From NCBI GenBank assembly GCA_037951105.1, contig JBAMJV010008456.1, positions 1-64,000 of the forward strand: a stretch of 64,000 nucleotides of DNA, given 5' to 3'. Each line of letters begins with the position of its first letter. The stretch's first letter is position 1. The position numbers and the translations under genes are program-made. This stretch comes from Echinarachnius parma (Eukaryota > Echinodermata > Echinoidea > Clypeasteroida > Echinarachniidae). This document shows, piece by piece, positions 9,741 through 20,552 of the stretch. The notes beneath the pieces were generated by a model that was given only the letters and a program-made list of their open reading frames with translations, did not search any database and was not told where the DNA came from.

Positions 9741-11929
9741 GTCTGAAATAGATAAGTAAACAATAACAAACACAACTTCTCTAGTCTTCATTCCCTGACT
9801 ATTTGGAGCCTATATAGCTTAATAGCAAGTAATATGGTATAATGAGCATTCTCCATAAGCCTAAACCATATGACCCTAGAAACCGGTTTTCCACACAGTA
9901 AAACACTACCTATAAAATAATACTCATTAACCCCATCACGACAGGTCACAAAAATAGTTGAATGCTTTGTCGCTGGAGCTTTAAATGTACATGTATGTTG
10001 TGCCACAACATTAACACATGACGTAGCTAGAACATTGGATTGTAAATAAACATGACATTGGTTTGAAGAATCATTTTATATTTATAATACAATGCAAACA
10101 TTTTCCTCTGAAATATATTTTACATTTCAGCCCTAAATTAAGGAAGTAAATAGCTTTATATTGACCTATAATCACGGTGCAAAAATTATTCTTCTCAAGA
10201 AACACCAATCAGATAAACTATCAGTTTCATGATAAAATACATGTAAGTGTAAATGGTGAGCAGTATTTTGTACATATGCATGTATAGATCTACTTGTACT
10301 GTAAATTGTAATATGAGATTTTATTGGAACATGAGCTTTCGATGATAGCAGATCTTCATAAAATTATAGCATTATATTGTTGGTTATATAGTACATGTAC
10401 TCACCTAATGATTATATGCCAATGTCCTTTAATAGCAGGCTGTCAGATATGTATACCTGTAGCACCAGTTTCTGTGATGATAAGCATATATGCCCCATTC
10501 ATGTGATCGCCAGTCGGTTTATGATTGCTGTACACGTATCTCATGAATGTACAACCTACATACTGCAATACAAAGTGCATGCGTACATGCATGTACTTCA
10601 GCTAGTGCACCCTGTTACCGCTTAACAGAGCATCAACAAAGGGGAATTGGGGAATTCCCTGTTCCCATTAGGTCATCATGCTGTGCACTGTACGTAGCGG
10701 GCCTGTAAACATGTGCATGGCTATATGTGACCAGATAGAGCAAAACCCAGCACTTGTTGGTAATTCATGTTTTGAAGAAACAGGCATTTTAAGTTCACAT
10801 ATACATAATGTGTGTAAAAGACTTGAAACAAACATATCTTTGCCAATTATTGACCAATTTTTGTAAAGAACAAACGAAAGCTTGTGATGAGGCCTTCCTA
10901 ATACAATGACAATTTACTTTTAGATTTTTACCGACAAAAGAATGTACTGTGTGTTTTGCTATATATCTGGTCACATATACATATGTATGTGGGTTGTACT
11001 TGCTTTTGAAATTTCAAGAATGTATTCAACCAGCATAATAAATTACTGACTATGCCCTGTTTGAAGCTTGGTGACAATAATGTCGTTGACAATTTGGAAT
11101 TTGGAATTTGATCCTGTTGTATTGTGCAAGACCTCCTCTGTATTAGACGTGTGTGAATTCATAAATGTTTGAGTATATTGATAGTCTTTCAAGAAGCATA
11201 GAAAAGGTGATCTATAATAGTATAACTATGCAAACACACCCAGATCAAGGGCACTATTCTAGTAGATTATGCAATCTCTGTAAAAAGCATGATTAACTTG
11301 CTTTGTGTGTATTTATATGTTTGTTTGTGTGTGTGCTTTTGTTGTAGTCTGAATGCATGTTAGCGTAATGATATTACAGTAGAAGCACAGTTTGAACGTA
11401 GGCCTACTGTGGTGTATATTACTGCGCCACAAGTGTCTAATGACAGACGAGCGCACGTCATATATAATAAGTTATTATTATTATAGTGGTTTAAAATATG
11501 GTCATTATACAGTAACAATTTCTGATGACTAGCGTGAACATGCATCACAAGAGCTTTCTGGTAGGTGACTGGTTTGATTTCTCAGGAGGTGCTTTTTTCA
11601 TTGTTCATATTAATAATTGATAATAAATAATTGTCAGTTTTCCCATGTACAACACATTTACACACAACCACACACACAAGCATACACATACAGTGAGAAT
11701 TAGAACTCATAACAGAATAAATAGTGCAAGGAATATTATTGTGCTTGCTGTAATTTTCTTTCAACCCTTGATGCACATCTGGTATGCCCTCAATGTCTGG
11801 TATGTGACTTTGGTAGGGAACACAATAACATACAAGATTCACATGTTTCTTATGGCATTTAGCATACATGTGTTTTTTTAATACAACCTTCATGTAATGT
11901 TTCCTGTAAAACGTTTTTGTTTTTGTTTT
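9741..11929. other. Gene-free 2.2-kb stretch
   Basis: AT-rich non-coding sequence with short CA and GT tracts. Open frames are short and show no domain, codon bias or splice context. Nothing assignable. Confidence 0.5.
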
Positions 11930-11937
11930 GCGGACAT

Positions 11938-12292
11938 TAAGGCTGTCGATTTCGGGTATATTTACTACCCGGGACTCGCGATAATTTTTCGGGCGAGTCC
12001 CGGGTACCCGAAATTTATCCATTTGTTGATTTCGCTATAGGCATGTCACGCCGCTGGGAAAACATGTTCATTCAAGTGACAAAAATGCAGCGCATTTATG
12101 ACAATAAATCATTTTCTAAATTACAGCAAAGAGGGAAAAAGGAATGAAAAGAAAATGAGAGTGGGCATATAACTCGGGCATTCAAAAAGGGGACTTTTGC
12201 TTTTTTTTCGGGATATCGAGTATCGATTTTTGCGCCCGGGACTCGACATTTTTCGGCGGGACCCGGGTACCCGGGACTCGTCAACAGCCTTA
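11938..12292. mobile_element. hAT-type MITE with perfect 8-bp TSD
   Basis: The 355-bp element has inverted ends TAAGGCTGTCGA and TCAACAGCCTTA, flanked by a perfect 8-bp duplication GCGGACAT (11930-11937 and 12293-12300), the hallmark of hAT insertion. Inside, several CCCGGGACTCG motifs repeat near both ends. No transposase. Confidence 0.9.
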
Positions 12293-12343
12293 GCGGACAT
12301 ACACATTTCTTATGGCCTTCAGCATGTTTGTTCTTGTGACCTA

Positions 12344-12782
12344 ATATGTGACCTCACACCACAAAACGACCATTAAGTCGGGAAAACTGATTGTGCTGAT
12401 GTTCATATAACATTAAAAAGAAGTCATTACCTTTAAAATGGTATATCATTTGTCATATTTACACTAAGCAAACCCTCTCAAAATGAACGCCAAAGATTTA
12501 GAATATGGCGGAAGCATTTTCAAAATAAGGGAGAAATGGGCCGCTTAAAAGATCAGTCTCCATTGAAGCGCTGTAATAAGATCACATTTATTAGATAAAA
12601 AATCATGTTTTAACATGATTTCCGACGCTCACAATTTCATAGAAGGTAGATCAAGATATGCTTATTCAGGAAATACCAAAATCCTAAATCTCATATTTTG
12701 AACAAAATTTGGCTGTTTTAGCTAACAAAAGAGAAACTACCACAGCGACATAACGGTCGTTTTGTGGTGTAAGGTCACATAT
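12344..12782. mobile_element. 439-bp MITE, ATATGTGACC family, copy 1
   Basis: Inverted ends of about 30 bp: ATATGTGACCTCACACC then ACAAAACGACC at left, and GGTCGTTTTGTGGTGT then AAGGTCACATAT at right. Further copies lie at 23099-23501, 34918-35667 and 50131-50296. This copy looks complete. Confidence 0.8.
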
Positions 12783-14470
12783 GGTTCTGTAAAAACAATG
12801 CTTCTTTTCCCTTGTGTACATGATACTGAAATAAGTGAATTGCCATTCTGCAAAATGTTTCATTAACCTGTTCCATTCTAGAATCTGAAATCCCCATAGA
12901 CTTTGTACATAACCGACAGTTTGTGGTCCTCATCAAATGACGTGCATATATTGATTTTTAGTGATTTGATGTACAATGATGATGTAACGTTCTCTGCGTG
13001 GATGTAAATAGTTCTAGGTAGAAAGTTCATTAGGTTCAACCAACTTTAGCCATTTTTAATTATATGCGCTGGAGATGAACCTTGTTATGGCAACCGCGAC
13101 CTGGAGAGCCAATGAGAGGAAAGTTACCCCCGTGGCTCAGAAAAAGAATATTTAGTTTCAGCACTGCTCGTCGGTTCCCCGTGGAAAGAACAACACCTAG
13201 TTTTTCTTTCTCTAGAGACAGTCATCACTACTAGCTTACTGATCTTGAACGTTACTTGTTTTTACTGTTTTGCGGATTTTCGCTATAGATATTACAAAAG
13301 CTATGCGTTGGCGATTTAATTTTGAGCTGTATTCTCACCAACAGGACTATTAATTCACGTCTTTAGTACACCCTTATATAAGAAACTAAGAATAATTTAC
13401 ACTTTATTTTCGCTGACCGCACTATAGCTGGCCGGGGGCTACTCCCACAGATCTGGTGGCGCTTCAGATGGGAAAACATGTGGCGAAATGAACCTTGTCA
13501 CCTTCAATGTCATAACGCATACATGTTATAAGCCAAGCCAGTTATTGCTTTCCACACAATATGTATTTTAAAACCTCTTCACTGCTTTTTCAGGTTTCTG
13601 TTAGGTCTCTGCTCACAGACAGATAATTTGTTATTCTATTGTGTGTGTATATGATAGATCTAGTCCAGTCCGTGAAGGAATCTTGTAGATAATTTATGGC
13701 ATTTAATATAAGTAGCCTAATTTAATTGCATAGTACAAGTTGCATTGTATGAAATCATACGAAACATAATGTTGAGCGATAGTTTCAATGCTTTTTAATT
13801 ATACATGATGTATCTGGTATTTGCAAACATGATTTATATCTAGATAAGATTGTAATGTAGCCTTGAATCCATTTGGGACTTGTCTCCTAAATGTTTGTCT
13901 GGGTAAGCCAAAGTTGATTGTTGACCCATGCTTTCTTAAAGGGATCTAGTCAAATATGTCGAAATCCACAATACTTGCTTAAATAACCCAACTGGTTCTA
14001 TTTGATCTTGTTGTATTAATTTTACCAATAGAAGCATGAAACAGGTTTTTTGAATTTCCCATTCTTTATAATGATATTTACGATTGAAGTGTTCTGATTT
14101 TAAATTATCCACTGGAAAGTTTTCTCTGTGCATACAAAGTCAGTGCAATGAGTTTTTGCAATGAGTGCAAACATCACTTTGAATATTTGGTAACTTACAT
14201 TTGACGTAAAATTGTCAAACATTTCTTTGAGGACATAATATCTGGGCCCGTACGATCAATTAATTGATCGTATGATTAATTGTGAATCTTTTTGTAACGA
14301 AGCCTAGATCACAAAAACGCACATTTTATCAACCATTCATCACTTTTTGCACATGTTACCAAAGTTACAAGATCCATTTAATTGAAGATGACTTGATTGG
14401 AATGACGAGCATTCCTGGTATAGATCCCAGTCGTGTCTTTTTTAAAGATATAATGGTCCTGGGCCCCGTT
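12783..14470. other. Gene-free stretch
   Basis: No supported exon. 12880-12920 carries a decayed AATCCCCATAGACTTTGTAC mini-repeat seen at several window sites. 13080-13220 is GC-richer with AGCCAATGAG, a CCAAT-like box, but no gene model follows on either strand. Confidence 0.4.
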
Positions 14471-14572
14471 AATTACGCACTCACGCACACACACATGTGC
14501 ACGCAGGCACACACGCACACACACATGTGCACACAGGCACACACGCACACACACACACACATGTGCACACAT

Positions 14573-15168
14573 ACTTGTAAGCACCGGCAAACGGGGGACT
14601 CTTGACTCTTTACCTGGAAAATGGGGACTCGCGAAAAACAAAGGATAGGGGGGTTCCTCATACAGCTAATGCACATCTAGGCCAGGGGGAGGGGGGGTAT
14701 CCAGGTAATATCACATGAGGGGCGGTATAGTAGTTTTCTTGCCGATCACGACACACGCACGATGTAAACCACACACTCCGATACACACAAAAATTTCACA
14801 TTTACATTCCAATCGGGGATGAGCTTCAGAACGGGCAGCAGTTCAATTAGTTACATTCTAAACGTGGACAAGCAGTGCTTTCTCATTGTAATTCTAACCG
14901 CGGACATCCGCAGTAGGGGTGTGTCCGCGATTAGATGGTGTTTTGTCACATGTATGTCCCCGATTTGGGGGTGTTTACAAACACACGCAGGCACACACAC
15001 GCACACACACACAAGTGCGCAGAGGCACACACACGCACGCACATATACACACGCACGCAAGCATGCACACATGCACACACACACATACTTGTAAGCACCT
15101 GCAAACGGGGACTCTTTACTCTTTACCTGGAAAACGGGGACTCGCGAAAAACAAAGGATAGGGGGGTT
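14573..15168 (+). repeat. CA-flanked repeat unit and start of its second copy
   Basis: A unit running from CTTGTAAGCACC to TGTTTACAAACACAC, then CA repeats, has a period of about 515 bp. Copy 1 is 14573-15087; copy 2 starts at 15088 and is interrupted at 15169 by the foldback element, resuming at 18125. The unit ends, GCAAACGGGGACTC and TCCCCGATTTGGGGG, are imperfect inverted repeats, so the unit may be a MITE that targets CA microsatellites. Confidence 0.7.
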
Positions 15169-15439
15169 TGTTGCACCACAAATTGTCGTACCTGCACAAA
15201 TTGTCGTATGCGACAATTTGTGCAAAATGTTGACACCACAAATTGTCGCTTTCTGCACAAATTGTCGTTTGCGACAATTTGTGGAGGCGACGGCGACAAT
15301 TTGTGCTGGTAGCTGGCACCACAAATTGTCGCCACACCTACGGTCCTGTTCAAAGCCATGATGACATACATTTTGGATTAAAATGATCATTCTTGACATA
15401 CGGATATATACCAACGCACCAACATTATAGGTCATGTGA

Positions 15440-15620
15440 GGTTTGTGTATAGTGTGTGAGTGTGTGTATTTGTGTATGTGTGTGTGCGTGCGTGTGCACA
15501 CGTGGTATGTGAAGGATTAAGGATGGCTGTATGTGTGAATGTAGGGTGTGTGTGTGTGTGTGTGTGTGTTTATGCGTGTGTGGGGTGTGTGTGTGTGGAG
15601 GAGTGACGGTGGGCGTGGAG
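15440..15620. repeat. (GT)n tracts
   Basis: Several GT/CA microsatellite runs inside the foldback element. They generate spurious Cys/Val or Thr/His frames. Confidence 0.9.
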
Positions 15621-15649
15621 GGGTGTGTTTTAGGGATGGGTGCAGTGGC

Positions 15650-16380
15650 GTACCCATTTTTGTTCACGGGGGGGGGGGGGGGTGGGGTGAGGATTATTCG
15701 AGTGGGGTGTCGTTGAGGTTTATTTGAAGGGGAATGTAGAATGTTTCGAGGGGGGAGGGGGGAGGGGTGTTGGTGAAGAGTTTTCGAAGCCTGTCAAAAA
15801 AGGCCGAGACCGAGATCACTAATTGGTTTGGGGGGTCCGATCGAGACCATTGGCTATGATGGTCGAGACCACTTAAAGTGGCCTCAAGACCGCTCAAATT
15901 GTGTAAGGGGGGGGGGGGGGGGGGGTTGATTTCCCAACACAGGTCTTTCCCAACCCCAATGTAAACTTGGCGTGCCATAGGCATGGGATCGATCGTTGGA
16001 TTTTAACATGGCTTGATTTACCCAATATTACAACTTTTCCGGTGTGTTTATTTTGATTATTTTAGAAGAACTCGGGAGTGAGTAGTGTGTTGATGATGTT
16101 TTACCATGCACACGTAACAGTACGTATAATGACATGAACATAGGCGTACCCGGGGGGGGGGGGGTTAACCCCCCCCCCCTCCTTTGACCAAAAATGACTC
16201 TTTTGGGGGGTTTGAACACCCACCCCCCCCCCTTTTAAAATTGTAACTTTAGTGGTCTCGACCGACATTATCGATGGTCTCGGCCTCGAAAAGTGTGAAG
16301 AATCCTGGTCTCGGCCTCGCAAATGTTGGAACATTTTCCACGACTACCCCCCCCCCCCCCCCCCCCCCATAGCTGATTGA
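15650..16380. repeat. Poly-G bounded block with GGTCTCGGCCTCG motifs
   Basis: GGCGTACCC followed by long G runs occurs at 15657 and 16144. Between and after are repeated GGCCGAGACC or GGTCTCGGCCTCG motifs (15800-15895 in one orientation, 16250-16325 in the other), closed by a long C run at 16347-16368. Probably nested MITE fragments; boundaries uncertain. Confidence 0.4.
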
Positions 16381-17709
16381 GATTTATTTTGTATCAATTT
16401 GAATTATAATAATACTTACAAAATGAACTGGTACTACGTAGGTTTTTTTTTTTTTTAACAGCAGCATAATTGACAAGCACGGAATGTTACACTTTAAATG
16501 CTATTTTGGGAAGAGACGTAGTAGATGGACTTATTTTCTTCACGAAATAGCATTTTCAATCCCGAGGGGAACATTCCATGATTTTCCCGACAGCAAAGTT
16601 AACAACTGTTTTATCATTCATGCATCATATGCATTGAAACTGAAATCAGTCAAAAACAACATACATTTGGTTCTCATTGTGACGTCATAATACAATCTCT
16701 TATGTAGCGCGCGCCATTAACAAACATTAACGGTCAAAACTAATATGGCAATCACGTAAATGTGTTAGCCAATGAACGACGCATATTTTACACACAGTTT
16801 TAAAGTAATAAATGATTAACCCTAACCAGGCCGGATTACTTTGGCTATGCAATGGCCGGGGTGGGGTGGAGGGTGGGGGGGGGGGGGTTCCACCCCCTTT
16901 GAGATCTCTGCCGACGAACGCGCGGCCGCCACGAAATTTGGCACACAGATAGCTTGCGACATAATCTACAAGATTACATTGTTATGTTTTTGAAAATAAT
17001 ACAGATTGATTATTCACATTTATGCTGAAATCCCCTTTTTGTCTGTAAATCGCTAAATAATCACTGAACATTAATATATTTGTTTGCCTAAATTAACCGG
17101 TTTCGAACGTTAGAAATTGCGACAGCGCAATGTAGGCTATTTCTTTGTTTTTTGGAATTACTTATTATTTGTTTTTTAGACTTATGTTTTTTTTTTTCAA
17201 TGGAAACAATTATTTACCATTTCCATCTAGAATTTGTACACCAAACACACAATTTAGTGATTTTGGGGCCGACGCTCACTTACAACTACGGTCACGGGAA
17301 TAGTATACCCGGTCGTCGCAAATTTGGTCTACAAAAAACAACCATGAAGTCACGCGGCGATACCTGCGTGCGTTGCGGAATTATCGCGAAAGGTCGAGCC
17401 CCCCCCCCACCCCCCCCCCAGGCCTGGTTGAATACAAATTTCTTTTGACATCGAATAAAAAAACATAACCATTTTAATTATTACAAAGACAACACGAATA
17501 AATAAACCATGTATTCACAAACGAAAATACAAAAAAGACAAGAAATAAAAAAGGGGACAAATCATTGCCCCCCCCCCCCCCCAGCTCACAAACACCCATG
17601 AAAGGTACCTAGCTAGAAACTGAAGGAAAAGCAGAAATACAAACCGAAAATCACATAAAAACGAATATTAACACATGCTCACACATGGCTTGTTTTTCTT
17701 TTTTAAGTT

Positions 17710-17870
17710 GTCTCGAATCCAATTTGTAGTGTTCTTTAATGATCTCGGCCCCCAAAACCAAATAGTCTCGGTCTCGGCCTCGAGATTTGTTGACGGATCT
17801 CGGTCTCTGCTTCGTAAAAATCTTCCACTGGTGTCGACGCCGAGGCCGGCCTCGAGTCCACCAACACTGA
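17710..17870. repeat. Third cluster of CTCGG motifs
   Basis: TCTCGGTCTCGGCCTCGAG and variants recur at short spacing here, matching the clusters at 15800 and 16250. It borders a short (TTA/TCA)n run and the right iteron array. Confidence 0.5.
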
Positions 17871-18124
17871 TTATTATTATTATCATCATCATCATCTTTG
17901 TAGCTTGAAGACAGCGACTGACGACAATTTGTGCAATATGCGACAATTTGTGGTGTGAGGTTTTACGTGATTTCACAAATTGTCGCCGGGTATGGGGACG
18001 GCGAGAGCAACACAAATTGTCGCAAACGACAATTTGTGCAGGATGCGACAATTTGTGGCGTGAAATTTTGCACAAATTGTCGCATACGACAATTTGTGCA
18101 GGTACGACAATTTGTGGTGCAACA

Positions 18125-18465
18125 GGGTTCCTCATGCAGCTAATGCACATCTAGGCCAGGGGGAGGGGGGTATCCGGGTAATATCACATGAGGGCGGTAT
18201 AGTAGTTTTCTTGCCGATCACGACACACGCACGATGTAAACCACACACTCCGATACACACGAAAATCCCCATTTTACATTCCAATCGGGGATGAGCTTCA
18301 GAACGGGCAGCAGTTCAATTAGTTACATTCTAAACGTGGACAAGCAATACTTTCTAATTGTAATTCCAACCGCGGACGTCCGCAGTTGTTGTGTGTCCGC
18401 GATTAGAAGGTGTTTTGTCACATGTATGTCCCCGATTTGGGGGTGTTTACAAACACACACACACA
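18125..18465 (+). repeat. Remainder of CA-flanked repeat copy 2
   Basis: Continues the unit interrupted at 15168 and matches 14655-14990 closely in direct orientation, including AATCGGGGATGAGCTTCAG and the final (CA)n run. Confidence 0.8.
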
Positions 18466-18709
18466 CACATACACACACATACAAGACATCTGTTTATTTT
18501 TTAGTATTAATAAGTATGTGTATGAATTTGCAAAACTCCTATTCAATAACGTATTTATGGATTTTTTTCAACAACGGGATATTATCTGTTTTGACTAAGG
18601 AAGACACACAGGCGCACAAAGGCACACACACATACATGAAAGACACTTCCAACAGATTCCTGTCAACAGAATACATAAATAAACACAAATTAATTGAAAT
18701 AGTGTTCTG

Positions 18710-18955
18710 ACTACTACATTTATTTTGATCATTGTCTGCACAATTGTATACAACAAATTCAAGCACACATTCACAAATAAAGGAAGGTTTGAAATATAAT
18801 AATAATCAAGGTTTTAGATATAATCAAGGTATATATAGAAACAAACTTCCTGAATGTATGTGTATTTTTTATACAAACTGTCTTGTATAATGGTAATCAG
18901 AAATAATGTGTCTAGGTCGCTACTTGTATTACTTACGTTCAATATTTTAGCCTTG
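18710..18955. repeat. Segmental duplication anchor (pairs with 29145-29360)
   Basis: Shares ACATTTATTTTG, TTGTATACAACA, AAGGTTTGAAATAT and GTGTCTAGGTCGCTA, in the same order and orientation, with 29145-29360. It marks the low-coordinate edge of tandem unit 1. Confidence 0.7.
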
Positions 18956-19279
18956 AGTTGTAAGAAGAATGTCAAGACAGTGAACATCTAAATATAACAT
19001 ACATTGGGAACCTTCACCAAAAACCATTTTTGCAACTGTAAAGCAATAGTTAAAGAAAGGGTAATTTCACAGGCCCAAATTCTCTTCAGTGCTGTCTAAA
19101 CTCATTTCCTGGCTAGTCCAGAAAATACTCTAGCTAATAGAGCACACTGAACATGTAATTTCAAAGCAATTATTTCACCTAAACACATTATTTGTCAAAG
19201 GAAAATTGTATTAGTCGAGAGATATCACATGTATTGCTCAGGTAATAGTATTTTTACTCTCTTTTAATTAGTATTTAAT
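18956..19279. other. Gene-free stretch
   Basis: AT-rich, no exon. Contains a decayed copy of the TTAACCCGTTCAGGAC-type mini-repeat at about 19095-19130. Confidence 0.3.
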
Positions 19280-19284
19280 GATTT

Positions 19285-19500
19285 CAATGGGCTTTAATGT
19301 TTCAATTTGTACCAATTGAAACATTATTTAAATTTGTACCAATTGAAACATTATTTCAATTAGTATCAATGAGTAAATTGGTTTCAATTGGTTTTTGAGT
19401 GGCACCAATGGAAACCCAGTTGGTTTCAACTGACACCAATTGGGTACCAATTGATGCCAGTATTGAAAACAATAGGTACCAATTTAAACTAATCATGCAT
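19285..19500. repeat. Cluster of palindromic AATTGGTACC motifs
   Basis: GTACCAATTGAAAC and its inverse GTTTCAATTGGTACC-like forms occur about ten times in 200 bp in both orientations. No coding frame. Confidence 0.6.
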
Positions 19501-19834
19501 ATCACATAGTATTATAAATAACCATGCATATTGAACAGAATTGTAATGCATGGTAATCATGCATATTGAACAGTATTACAATGCATATAATCCTGTACAT
19601 TGAATGGTATTACAATGCATATAATCCTTTACATTGAATGGTATTACAATGCATATAATCCTGTACATTGAATGGTATTACAATGCATATAATCCTGTAC
19701 ATTGAATGGTATTACAATGCATATAATCCTGCACATTGAAGTATTGAACGGTATTATAATTCAGATGATCATGCAGATTGAAGGGTATTATAATGCAGAT
19801 AATCTTGTTCATTAAATGTTAGAATTATAATAAG
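19500..19834 (+). repeat. 34-bp minisatellite
   Basis: Tandem units of ATAATCCTGTACATTGAATG followed by GTATTACAATGCAT, nearly identical for five units (19570-19735) and degenerate at both sides. Related degenerate units reappear at 20560-20645 and 22380-22470. Confidence 0.85.
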
Positions 19835-20552
19835 TACCGTAAATCTCCGTGTATAAGACGCACTCGTGTATAAAATGCACCCCCAACTTTGACAGCAAAA
19901 AAACACTTTTTTTTTTTTAAAGACCCTGAAGTGCTGTTGGAATGCTTATACCACTGGTCTAGGACATGACAATAGCTTAATGTTGAATGTAGCATTCATC
20001 AACATCATTTTCTCACATAAAAATAGTGGTTAGTACACAAATTGCACATTTATTGAGCAGTAACACTGGTGCTCATAAATATTCTTATTCATATTTATGA
20101 ATATTCATGAGCACCAATACTCACTAAATATACTGCAATTTTCTAAATTTACTAACAACTATTTTTAATTGTGAGCAAAATTTATAACCACTGGTTAGAA
20201 AATTGCATATTTAATTAGTACTGCTGCTCACGAATGTATGAATATTCATTAGCAGCAGTAATACTGCTCAATAAACTTGCAATTTTTACATCTGTAACCA
20301 ATATTTTTTGTGTGAGAAAAAGGTATAATGTGCTGAATGCTACATCTAACAGCAAGCTCTTGTCATGCCCTATACCATGTGTTATACACATTCAACATGA
20401 CTACAGGGTGTCCAAAAAAAAAAAAAAAAAAAAAAATTCTAATTTGTTATTTTTTTTTGGGGGGGGGGCTGTACCTGTGTATAAGACGCTCCCCCCACTT
20501 TGAAATTTTTCCGACGGAAAAAAGTGCGTCTTATACACGGAGATTTATGGTA
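19835..20552. mobile_element. TIR element, TACCGTAAATCTCCGTGTAT family, copy 1
   Basis: Inverted ends TACCGTAAATCTCCGTGTAT / GTGCGTCTTATACACGGAG followed by ATTTATGGTA enclose 718 bp with an internal AT-rich palindrome and a poly-A tract. It lies within the 34-bp minisatellite. Same family as 57308-58013; more distantly 51085-52257. Confidence 0.8.

Larger units (their letters stand above)
15169..18124. mobile_element. 2956-bp foldback element with iteron arrays at both ends
   Basis: Starts TGTTGCACCACAAATTGTCG and ends with the inverse CGACAATTTGTGGTGCAACA. Each end carries many direct and inverted copies of CACAAATTGTCG (15174-15340 and 17920-18118), the two arrays being mirror images. It is flanked by GGGTT (15164-15168 and 18125-18129), and the uninterrupted target is visible in the neighbouring repeat at about 14651-14660. 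No coding frame of note; the interior holds GT repeats, poly-G/poly-C runs and CTCGG-rich arrays. Confidence 0.8.

Noticed and set aside
13080-13230. Host promoter with CCAAT box
   Set aside because: GC rise and AGCCAATGAG are suggestive, but no exon follows in either direction, so it is left as unassigned sequence.
14282-15667. Thr/His- and Cys/Val-rich frames
   Set aside because: Translations of CA/GT microsatellites and of the CACAAATTGTCG arrays.
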